Made by a program: the position numbers and the translations under genes. Below, one piece after another: positions 54,520 to 64,000 of a stretch of DNA of 64,000 nucleotides; positions within the stretch are counted from its first letter, which is position 1, and every line of letters starts with the position of its first letter. The notes beneath the pieces are model-generated. The model was given only the letters and a program-made list of their open reading frames with translations, did not search any database and was not told where the DNA came from. This stretch comes from Erodium maritimum (taxonomy: Eukaryota > Streptophyta > Magnoliopsida > Geraniales > Geraniaceae). The stretch is taken from contig OY997594.1 of the NCBI GenBank assembly GCA_963921825.1, positions 42,836,557 through 42,900,556 of the forward strand. Direction: 5' to 3'.

Positions 54520-57500
54520 ATGCTCTGCTCATTTTGGACCGGTAGGTCCGGTTCGAACTGGCTCGACAGGCTCCGGTCAACCAAGGGCTTCCCTGCCGCC
54601 GACAATCTCGACCTCGGTCACTTCCTCTCCAACCCACCCGATGCCTCCATTTCTCTCTCAAGTCAACCCAATCTAACCCAAACGCCTTCCACCGGAGATT
54701 CCACGCCCAAGGGAGAGTGGTGCGGTTTCAATGTAATCCTCTCGGAGCTCTTCAGCATGGGCGACCCAAATGACCTTCCCAAATTTCCCGGGAAAAAGAT
54801 TCCCCGGAAACAATCAAACCCCAAGATTTGCTCTGCCTCCCTCTCGAATCGCGTTGGAGAAGAAGGTACGGGTCTGCAAAAAGACGAGATTACCCCTGAG
54901 GCTCTGTCCCTAGGCTCCGATAATAATTCTGCGGAGGTGAAGGAGGAATTCGCCCAAGTCGATGCTGAGGACAAGGAATTGTTTGGGTTCTCGAGGAGCG
55001 AGGTTACCGTGATCGACACCAGCTGCCCGGATTGGAAGTTCGACAAGTTGGTGTTTCGGAGGAAGAATGTTTGGAAGGTCAGGGACAAGAAAGGGAAGCC
55101 CAGAAGCTTTGTGGGTAGGAAGAAGAGGAAATGGGCTAGTGGGTGCAATGACAATCTTGGTCTTGTGAACAAGAAAGTCAAGGTTTCCAATTCAGAGCTT
55201 GGGTTGGAGAAGAGGCTCAATGGTGAACAGTCCTTGGTCCCACTCAATGAAGTAAGTGGATCGTATGTGGGTTTTCATTTCCATGTTCATTGATGTGTGC
55301 TGTTCTAGAGTGTTGTTAATCGTCGTGGATTTGTTATTGCATATTCTAGATGTTCCTCTCTCAGTAAGCTAACTTGGTGTTGGTGTTGGTGTTGGTGTGA
55401 GTGTGGATGATAATATACTCTATGAATTAGAGGAATGGTAGTAAGATAAAGATCACTTGAATGGAGTTGTGTCATCATGCCTGGGGGTAGTATATCTATT
55501 TATAGTTCATTGAAATAATTTTGCAGTGTGCTTTAAAGTTTAAACTACTGATTTAACACATGCCTATTGAGGAAAAATGATCTTCTTCAGTTAATGACAT
55601 TTGCAGCATCTATATTATTATCTTATCAACTGTTATACACACACACACTTTTTATGTGGGGGTCTTGTTAGGTAAATATTTGGTAATTATTATATGAAGG
55701 CTTTTTGCAATTAGTATTCTGTTCTGTCCATTAATCTATTTAAATTCTCCTTTATAAATATACTCAGACTCTATATGAAGTTACTTTTCTCACCACTGAC
55801 TGCTGCATTTGTCCCATAATCTATTCTGCATAAAAATTAGTAATTCCTCGAATATTGATTTTCGTTGTATCTCAAGTTGCCAGTACCTTGGACTCTTTAG
55901 CTCAAGAAGTCGTTTCCTTGGTGTAGTTCATCATTATTTTATCTTGGTGCTGCATACATCATCTGTTACTGTAAATAGGGTTAATTACGTTGGGCTACCC
56001 TAACCTACACACGTTTCTCGGATGCATACCCTGAACCAAAAACGTAATGAATATCTACCCTAACTTACCAACTTGTAACGACATCCATCTTTCCTTCCAT
56101 TTACTGTTCATCTTTTTCTTCTGAAATTCCGAAACTTCCCGTAGTGTTACAACCCTAAAACCAACTCCAACCCTAAATCCACCCGTATTTTATATATTTT
56201 TTAATTTAAAATTGATTTTTAAAAAATAAGAATTATTAAAATAAATTTATAAAGCAATTACTTTTATAATTATTTATAAAATTACAATATATTTTTTATA
56301 TCAAATTTTAATAAATCAGATTTTTTTTAATAAAAAACACAAAAATATTTCTTATTTTAATAAATCTGATTTTTTCTAATTTTATTTTAAAAAACACAAA
56401 AATATTATTTATTCAACAAATCTATCAAAATCTTACCTTTATGTTATCCTTATCAATTTCTAAAAACAATTATTTTAAAAATAAAAAATCTATCAAAATC
56501 TGCTTATACCTAAAACCTAATATTTTGAGCCACTTCATCTTCTTCACTGTTGGGCGAGCGCTGGGCGGCTGCTGCAGCGAGGAGACATGGCGGCGAGCTA
56601 TGGCGGCGGCGAGCTACGGGCAGCAGTGGCGATGAGTAATGTCCACCTCCATCGCACCAACTCTCACCTTGCATAATCACAATCTCTCACCGCCATCGCC
56701 CCCACTCTGGTCTGATTTGCACATTCGGTTCAATTCTGATTCGGAGTAGGAAGATAGAGACACTGACACTGGATCTTTTGACCGCATTCGTTGTAATCAT
56801 CTTAAGTTCTGTGAATTTGAACGGTCCAAACTGTGAATACTCTCATTTTTCACATGTTTCGTTTCCCACGCAGCCTGTATATGGTGCGAAGTCACCTCCT
56901 CCGCCTCCAGCGCCGACCAGCTCTGCTTGGGATTTTTTGAATTTCTTCGAAACCTTTGAGAGATTTGAAATGACTCCTGAAATTCGAAGAGGTGAATTCA
57001 AGGAAGCAAAGGACCGGAAAGGAGGGCCAATTTGAAATGGCTCCTGAAATAGATATATATATTTTAAAAATAAATTTAGAATTAAAAAATAAATTGAATC
57101 AAAATTAATTCAAAAACATATTAGAATTAAAAATAAAAATATTAAAATAATTTTTTGATGATATTAATAAAATTAAAGAGAATTAATAAATATATTAAAC
57201 GTGTATAGGTTTGGGTAGTTCAAATGTAATTAACCCCTTTAAATATACTCTTGAAGAGGGAATTTTGTTTTGGATTTGAGTGCTAGTCTAAGATAAAAAT
57301 TCCATTATTTACCTATCGTGTAATGGTTGAGAAGCCGAAATCAGTGATGGAAGTTTTTTTTCTTTCATCGTCAACTAAGCCACTATTTTCCCTTTTTCCT
57401 GTGTACTAGTCTTTGGAGATCCACAAACCTATGTACGTGTCTAGAACAGTCGTTGAAAGTAAATCTTTCATATACACACTCAGGATATCCCGCTTGGAAA

Positions 57501-58174
57501 AATTAATCGGAGCAGGGCATAGCAGAATTGTTGTACCCCTTCAGAGGGTATGCATTTCCTGTAATCTAACAGATGGTTGACACACCAAATCATATGTAAG
57601 CAAAAAAAGTAATAGTTCAATTGGCATAAACTTTAATTTTGCTCATCTGTTCTTGCACGGATGCACAAGATCAATCCATGTTTCAGTGTAAAAATTTTAT
57701 TTACTGCATATACATGGAAACATTCAATTTGTGATCCGGTTCACTAAACTAAATTATTTGTTGTTCGGCTTACAGCTCCTCAGATTTGAGGGTGTTACAT
57801 CTGTGAATTGTCAAATGGCCATAGATCGAAATTAAGGTGTCTTGTAAACCTTATGCAGGGACAGAATCCTCATGAAGAGACAAGGAAGCAAACCTGTTTG
57901 GGGAGGCCAGATGATGTTACCAAAGGTCATAAAAAGAGGCAAGTATGGTTTTGAACATTATTCTCTTTTGTTGCTTCTCGAATGCAAGAGGAGAAAGATA
58001 CGAACATTCAAATATCTTTGCAGGATTTCATTTTCTGGATCACCCATGAATTCAAGAAAGGGGGACTCATCTGTTGTCATTATAAAAGGCATTCGTACGA
58101 CCAAGAAGAGGAAAGTCCCCAATAACTGTATCCAAGATGCTGAGAACACAATGATGCTTGGTGGGATCAGATAA
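54520..58174 (+). CDS. Basic protein of unknown function, four exons
   Basis: Exons 54520-55262, 57484-57547, 57859-57938 and 58024-58174; phases join to 345 codons plus TAA. Exon 1 starts MLCSFWTGRSGSNWLDRLRS (first ATG in a long open frame) and contains GEWCGFNVILSELFSMGDPN, then DTSCPDWKFDKLVFRRKNVW and a basic GKPRSFVGRKKRKWASG that could be a nuclear signal. Exon 2 reads SRLEKLIGAGHSRIVVPLQR; exon 4 carries IKGIRTTKKRKVPN. The exon 1 donor GTATGTG (55263) is chosen because it alone keeps frame; an upstream GTAAGT at 55252 would not. Intron 3 appears to be GC-AG (AG then GCAAGT at 57939). A MULE sits in intron 1. I cannot name the family. Confidence 0.7.
55978..57236. mobile_element. MULE (1259 bp) in intron 1, 9-bp target duplication
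   Basis: CTGTAAATA at 55969-55977 and CTTTAAATA at 57237-57245 flank the element (one mismatch). Ends are GGGTTAATTACGTTGGG on the left and GGGTTAATTACATTTG inverted on the right, matching for about 45 bp with an ACACGTTT block. The interior has AT-rich repeats and a GC-rich piece (56550-57035) with GGCGGCGAGC repeats and short frames, again like a captured gene start. No transposase. Confidence 0.8.
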
Positions 58175-60464
58175 TTAATTCAAGGTTTGGAGACAGAAGT
58201 GAGAGCAGGTGCCAAAGTAACATATTCCTTGACAGTTCTCTATGTGATCAACTCGAAAGTCAGCCTCTACTTACCGGTGAAGTCTATTTTATTTAGTTTG
58301 CCATCGAATTGATTATATGACCCTCTGGACCGAGGAGATTGAGTGTTCAAGTCCTCTGGACATGATATGGGTCGTCAAGCATATTTCCTTACCCTCTAAC
58401 AGAATTAAATCATGGTTGAAAAGTAAGAACATGTTCGATGTTACTGTCTATTCAGAGGTGACATGACTGCATACATTCGGTTTGGTTTGCAATTTTCTGA
58501 ATATTTGGTTCTGTTCTTTTTTAGCAGAGAGTTGATCATAGAGAGACTGTAGGAGTTAAAGCAAGCTTGCTAGCTGGATGTAAGTCTTTTATCGGTAGAC
58601 TTATGAAACAATTTAAAACTTTGTTAGTGGGATGGATCTTTGGGATGAGTCACCAAACCACAACCAATGAAGACTAGGATAAACAAATTAGTCCAAGAGT
58701 TCAACGTCCTGGTACAGGAGAGCATCGTGCTGGACACTAACAAGGATCAAGCCCAGCTCAGCCACCACATCGTTCTTGCATTCCTCGCAAGCCACTGATA
58801 ATCGGTCACAAAAAGCATATATGAGACGAAGACAATGAGAGCTGATAATGGAGGTCCAAGAAGACTGGAAGGCGATGCTGGCAACCCCCAGGCTAAAATC
58901 AAGGGCCACATTCTTCGAGCCTTAGAAAATGAGAGCATCTTCAGCATTGGGGCTGCATATCGGACTCAACTACAGGAGAAGGAGAATACCTCTTTCCACA
59001 GGGAAAGATTAAGCAGGAATGGCCTCATGATAGACAAGGGTCTCAAACTTAGGGTGGAACAAAGACTTGTACACTGCAAAAGCCTAAGATACCAAGGCCT
59101 CAACACTTGCCCTACAAACACATAAAAAGCTTTTGCCGTAGAAATACCCTTAACATCTAGAGACCAACTTACCTAGAAGGATAAAGATACCATTATTTTC
59201 ATATTCTCGGACCATTCAATTTACGTCAAGCTGAACTAGCTATTTGTGCATAAAAAATAAGGTTCTACAGCATATTTCAAGTGTCTCTCTACATTTCTTC
59301 AAGATTAGAAGTGATTCCTACCATCAAAGAGTATAAAATAAAAAGATCCAAAAAGCATTTAAGTTTTATGAAACATCCCATAACTCTTTCTTTTCCATTT
59401 ATATGTATAGAAGCTTTGGACAAGTTTGAACATGGATCATATTGGACATGAAAAAAGCCCTTTTCTCTCTACCCTCGAAACCTAGTCGCCTCCACTTTGC
59501 TTCTGCGCCTTCACCGGCGACGGCCTCGGCTCCAGCCAAGGACGTTGCCGGTAGCGACCTTCTCCTTCCTATTCCCTTCCCCCTCTTCTCTTTCCCCAAC
59601 CCTACTTCTTCCCTAGTTCCAATCTCTTCGTTTTCGTCTACGCATTGGTGGCGACCTGGACTTCGAGTGCTTGCGGGTGGATGCTCGGGGTTGGTTGTAT
59701 TGGCCTTGCTCCGGTGTGAACCTTACTTCGGGTGCTCCTAACCGGAGCAATTTTTGGATCTAGAACCTTTCCATATCTGATTTGGAGCTCGTTCGAACTG
59801 ACTTTTGGCGTCCTTGGTCGTCAGCCATCCATGAAGCCTATTCTTATTCATCCGTCTTGTCGGCATCTCTACTCTTCTGCCAGCGTCTGCCACACACGGC
59901 GCGCGTGGAGAAGGAGCACACAAGAGACTTCATGGAGGTAGTTGGTGTTGGTTTTGCCGGTGTACTTCATTTCTGGTCTCGGTGTTTCTTGCCGTGGCTT
60001 CTGGGATTCTTGCCAGCCGGGGATTTAGTGTTGCGGTAGGTGTGTTTTTCAACATCTTCCAACGTAGTTCTCGGCTCTTGAAGCCCTTTGGTGTTCAGGT
60101 ACGGTTTTTTTCACTGTTCACTATCCATTTTGGCTTGCCTTCTTTGCTTCGGCTTAGTGTCTCATCGCGATGATGGCCGGGCGGAATAAATGGTGTTTGG
60201 GGTTGTTTGAGGTTTGGTCGTGGGACGTCTTTTCTTTTCTCCGGGAAAGATTAGCGTAGGTCCGGTCAGCCCCTTGACGCTGCGATGGACGCTCCTCGGA
60301 CGTTTCTATGGTGTAAGTTCACTCTTCAGTTCTGAGTCCTTCTTGAATCGAAAGTGGGACACGCTTCTTCATCTTTTCGGTATAGATCGTCGTGTTTCGG
60401 GTAGGAACTCGCTACTGTGGAGGTCGGCTTTTTTGGTTTTCACTTATGTTTTTAGTATTTCGAT
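58175..60464. other. No gene recognised
   Basis: 58175-59430: mixed sequence with short frames only; a 73-codon minus-strand frame (58909-58688, DFSLGVASIAFQSSW) has no known motif. 59431-60464 is GC-richer, with a 99-codon plus frame (59442-59741) of Ser/Pro/Ala-rich composition and several other short frames; it could be a decayed retroposon or a captured gene region cut by the LTR at 60465. I could not identify it. Confidence 0.3.
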
Positions 60465-62289
60465 TGTAATAACCACTCCCGGTCAACGCCAGTCAAATCT
60501 GCGAAAAACAGGAAAATTTAAATTTTGTGAGCAGACACTGAATTGAACCGCAATTGGACCCCGAGGGTCATACCGGACTTAAGTTGACCCCGTTATCGAC
60601 CAAAATGAGTTCCAGGGGACTCAGGGCAACTTTCTGATCAATTTGGGAAATGTTGACTTTTCGCTGGAAAAGTCAACCGAGCGACGTTTTGGTCCATTCG
60701 AGGACCGTTTTGGATCCAAAAAGCTTAGCCGTCGTCGCAGCGATCTTAGTTGAGCCGTTTCCTTGTAGCCCGCGAAGTTTCATAATTTTTTGGAAAAAGT
60801 GCCCGTTCGGGGCCCGAAACGTCCGATTTTCGCGAATCTGATTGGAAAATATCTTCTAGATATTTTCCCAAAAAGGTGTGGGACCCAACTTGCCACTTGT
60901 CAAGCAAGTGGTGGTGTTAGGTGTGGGACAAGACAAGGAAGACTACTTTAGGTGTTAGTTTGTAATTAAGTATTAGTTTGATGTTTTTTTTATAAATAAA
61001 ACAAAAGGGAAGAATGAGTACACGTCCATACAATGTAAAAAGGGAAAAGAAAATGGAAAAAGAGAGTTAGTTTTTAGAGAGAGAAGGAGAAGGAGAAGAA
61101 GAGAGAAAAGAGAAGGAGTTGGGGTTTGTGGTCACTATTCACGAGCATCGAGCCATGGGTTTGTCTCAACGATAGTAGATTCGAGCTCACATCGTCTTCC
61201 TCTACGGTAAGAACCTAACCGATTTTCATTTTGGAACGTTTGAATTTTATGGTTTGAGTTTAAACGGTTTGATTAAGGTTGGGTTTTGTTTAAGATTGGT
61301 TTAAAGATGAATGGTTGAGGTTAGGGGTTCGTTAGGAACGTTTTGGGGCGAAAAGGAAATTTTCCTAATTGTGGCCGGGTGGGGCCCACGTGCCCGAGTA
61401 TCGGGTTTTCGTGTTCGGGTGGTTTAGGACGATCCCCAAGTAGTTAATCCACACCCGGATCGGAATTTGGAATTAAATTGTGAAAGTTGGAATTTCGGGT
61501 TTAGAAACTTTAAACGTCAATTAAATGACTCGGAAGTCGGAATTCGATTCGGGCAAGTACATTGGGTTCCTTGAATTATTCTAAGACCGTAGAAACGAAA
61601 ACGGGAATTTTTGGAGCCCCGGAAGGGCATTTCCAAAACCCGGGCAGATTCGCCATGTCGGGCGAATCGGGCCTTTACGGGTCCTTTATCGACAATGTCG
61701 AGTAATCGGGAAGTTTGGGAGTGATCGACATTGTCGGGGTTACGTTTGGGCGTTAAGTTTATCGAATTTCAGTTTATTCCTGCGAGTTTAAAGGTGCCTT
61801 GAAATTATGTTCTTTTAGGTCGTGCTGCGGATCGAGGCAAAGGGAAGCTAGGCGAGTGACTGAGATCACGCCGGGGCTTATTTGGGCACTCTTGGAGAAC
61901 ACGCACGAGGTAGGGAAAAGTAGCCGGATCTCGGCCCTGACTGGGGAAAGTTAACAGTAGAATTGCATGTGACACCGGGGTGTCGTGGGTTGAGTAGGTT
62001 ATTTAATTATTAGAAAAGCATGATACGGGATTGTAGCGTTTATTAGAAAAACATGTTACGGGAACTTAGTAATTATTGGAAAGGCATGTGACACTTAGTA
62101 GTGTCGTAGGAGCAGAGAACTTAGCGTAATTGATTTACTGGAGGCATATGACCATGCCCGGAGGTTGTTTGTGAACTTATCGATATTAGGAGTACTGGAG
62201 GCATATGACCATGCCCGGAGGTTGATTGTGAAACTGTTGATATTAGGACTGTTGGAGGCTTGGGTTAAGCCGGAGGTTGATTGTTTATT

Positions 62290-62870
62290 TTGGCGTCTTG
62301 GGTGGCCTTGAGAGCCCGTGTATTATTATTGTTGAGTCTTGGGTGGCCTTGAGAGCCCGTGTTATTATTCGTGTTTGGGTGGCCATGAGAGCCCGTACTT
62401 TACTGTTGGTGTTTAGCTGGCTTACGAGTTAGAGTCTCGGTAAGTTGCAAGCGTGTTATTTATTGTTGAGTTTGGGTGGCCTTGAGAGCCCGTGTTATTT
62501 ATTGTTGAGTTGGGTGGCCTGGAGAGCCCGTGTTATTTATTGTTGAGTTTGGGTGGCCTTGAGAGCCCGTGTATTTAAATTGGTATCTTGGGTGGCCATG
62601 AGTGCCCGTGTCTTACTATTGATGTTTTGGGGTGGCCGTGAGTGCCGTGGGGTTGTTGAACCCGAGTCTTGACCGTTGGTGTGTCTTGAGTGGCAGTGAG
62701 TGTCGTGGGGTTGTTGAACCCGAGTCTTGACCGTTGGTGTGTCTTGAGTGGCAGTGAGTGCCGTGGGGTTGTTGAACCCGAGTCTTGACTGTTGGTGTGT
62801 CTTGAGTGGCAGTGAGTGCCCGTGGGGTTGTTGAACCCGAGTCTTGATTGTTGAGGTGTTTTGAGTGGCC
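62290..62870 (+). repeat. Two blocks of LTR tandem repeats (~40-bp and ~60-bp units)
   Basis: 62290-62600: GGGTGGCCTTGAGAGCCCGT-containing units, about seven, diverged. 62640-62870: about four units of the GTTGTTGAACCCGAGTCTTG repeat that is also seen at 1-180. Confidence 0.8.
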
Positions 62871-62930
62871 TTGAGTGACTGTGTGATTGAACTTGCCTGT
62901 GATTGTGATTGTGGTTACCTGAAGTTGTGA

Positions 62931-63314
62931 GTTCTAAAGGTCGACAGCCTGATCCGACTTAGTGTCGATGAATTGCGAGTTCTAAAGGTCGACAGCCTGA
63001 TCCGACTTAGTGTCGATGAATTGCGAGTTCTAAAGGTCGACAGCCTGATCCGACTTAGTGTCGATGAATTGCGAGTTCTAAAGGTCGACAGCCTGATCCG
63101 ACTTAGTGTCGATGAATTGCGAGTTCTAAAGGTCGACAGCCTGATCCGACTTAGTGTCGATGAATTGCGAGTTCTAAAGGTCGACAGCCTGATCCGACTT
63201 AGTGTCGATGAATTGCGAGTTCTAAAGGTCGACAGCCTGATCCGACTTAGTGTCGATGAATTGCGAGTTCTAAAGGTCGACAGCCTGATCCGACTTCGTG
63301 TCGAGGAATTGCGA
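62931..63314 (+). repeat. 48-bp tandem repeat, eight copies
   Basis: Units start at 62931 and every 48 bases to 63267; the last has small changes. Each holds the GTCGACA / TGTCGAT dyad. Because 48 is divisible by three, the array reads as a repeated peptide, which is not a real protein. Confidence 0.95.
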
Positions 63315-63899
63315 TAGGTCGATCCCTGACCTGATTGAGATTGGTTACTGAGCAGCTGGTGTGCGATCGTTTGTGATCTTGTTTGGCGTTGTGTAGTCTT
63401 TCTGTCGTGTCCTTGGAGGAGGTCGTCGATAGTTGTGTCGGGTCTACGTGGTGTTATCGAGTGTTGGGTCTGTTGAGGAAAGTAACGGGTTGTGGGTCAG
63501 TTGGGTACTTGAGTTGGGGACTGTAGTCCCGGTGTTGGGTTTGGTTTTAGTGTTACTGGCTTTATCTACTAATTATGCCGTAGTCAGTCTTTTATCCGTG
63601 GTGGTGAGCGAACGCTCACCCCTAGCTGCTTTTCCTACAGGTACTGTTCGTGGGACGGACTAGGTGAGCTCTCGAAGCTTGTGGAGCTAGGAGCGGAGTC
63701 CGGGTTTGTCTTTTGAGTCTAGTGACGGATACCTAGTACTTTTGTCCACTTGTTGGGACGTGTTTTAAACTGTAATTATTATTTTGATGAACTAAATTGG
63801 TATTTTAAAGTGTTTAATGAAAATAGGTTTCAAGTGCTTTTATGTTTTTAAAACGTTCGCGTCCCTAGTTCGGTTTACTGAAATTGGGGCGTGACAGCT

Positions 63900-63911
63900 T
63901 GGTATCAGAGC
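63900..63911 (+). promoter_or_regulatory. tRNA-iMet primer-binding site
   Basis: TGGTATCAGAGC, complementary to the 3' end of plant initiator tRNA-Met, lies three bases after the LTR end. Confidence 0.85.
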
Positions 63912-64000
63912 TCGAGGTTTCACACCTCGGACTGTACGTCAATTAGGTGGGGAGAGTCGAGTCGGTAGAGTCCCGTCGTACGTTGGGTACGCAGGTCGGG

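Larger units (their letters stand above)
60465..63896 (+). mobile_element. Complete 3432-bp Ty3/gypsy-type LTR (5' LTR of an element leaving the window)
   Basis: Starts TGTAATAACCACTCCCGG and ends TTGGGGCGTGACA, and is followed after three bases by a tRNA-iMet primer site. It contains ~40-bp repeats with GGGTGGCCTTGAGAGCCCGT (62290-62600), ~60-bp repeats (62640-62870) and the 48-bp array (62931-63314). The length and primer suggest a Del/Tekay-like chromovirus; without gag-pol this is only a guess. The A-rich/GAGAGA stretch near 61040-61120 could be the promoter/leader. Confidence 0.8.

Noticed and set aside
54663..55247. 194-codon minus-strand frame
   Set aside because: Shadow of exon 1 of the gene at 54520; the plus strand has the splice-compatible coding sequence.
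62973..63317. Open frame encoding a repeated VLKVDSLIRLSVDEL peptide
   Set aside because: It is only the 48-bp LTR repeat read in a frame that stays open because 48 is divisible by three.

Overview
The window is nuclear DNA of a flowering plant, most likely a eudicot. Genes have GT-AG introns, TATA boxes sit upstream of transposon genes, and most of the sequence is layered plant transposable elements: Ty3/gypsy and Ty1/copia LTR elements, LINEs, TRIM, MULE, PIF/Harbinger and hAT. There are no operons, CRISPR arrays or bacterial signals, and I saw no rRNA or tRNA gene. Only three host loci are convincing: a heparan-alpha-glucosaminide N-acetyltransferase-like gene (minus, 16067-22905, disrupted), a Ser/Arg/Lys-rich nuclear-type gene (plus, 46622-50410, intact in six exons) and an unnamed basic protein gene (plus, 54520-58174, four exons).

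Layout. 1-3058: the end of a gypsy-type LTR, joined to an inverted piece of the same LTR's start, next to a decayed LINE ORF2. 3058-6220: a minus-strand copia-type element with no gag-pol; its interior holds about twenty short hairpins with different stems and a shared TTCNG-like loop. 6221-15500: three polyadenylated single-ORF retroposons encoding an RRM protein (copies A, B, C), an undefined GC-rich block, and a PIF/Harbinger transposon whose transposase is split by copy C. 15500-23050: the acetyltransferase-like locus, invaded by copia fragments (one pair forming an inverted repeat) and by a DUF4283/CCHC pseudogene. 23061-24370: a Pack-MULE carrying an SMXL-like fragment. 24400-33440: two more DUF4283/CCHC pseudogenes, a Harbinger remnant, RRM copy D with a perfect 14-bp target duplication, and a TRIM array. 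33497-33833: a Harbinger-type MITE. 33895-45216: a MULE with a perfect 9-bp target duplication, now 11.3 kb because it contains an LTR array that itself contains a second MULE (perfect 9-bp duplication) and a polyA retroposon (13-bp duplication). 45226-46260: a Harbinger Myb-like ORF1. 46622-50410: the SR-type gene. 51250-54267: a 198-bp tandem duplication, then an ORF1-type pseudogene split by a hAT-like element. 54520-58174: the basic protein gene, with a MULE in intron 1. 60465-63896: a complete 3.4-kb gypsy LTR followed by its tRNA-iMet primer-binding site; the element runs off the window.

The most interesting material is the hairpin array (3091-5580), the RRM single-ORF retroposon family (four copies), and the dated nest of insertions bounded by clean target duplications. 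All family assignments come from reading motifs by eye; no database search was run.
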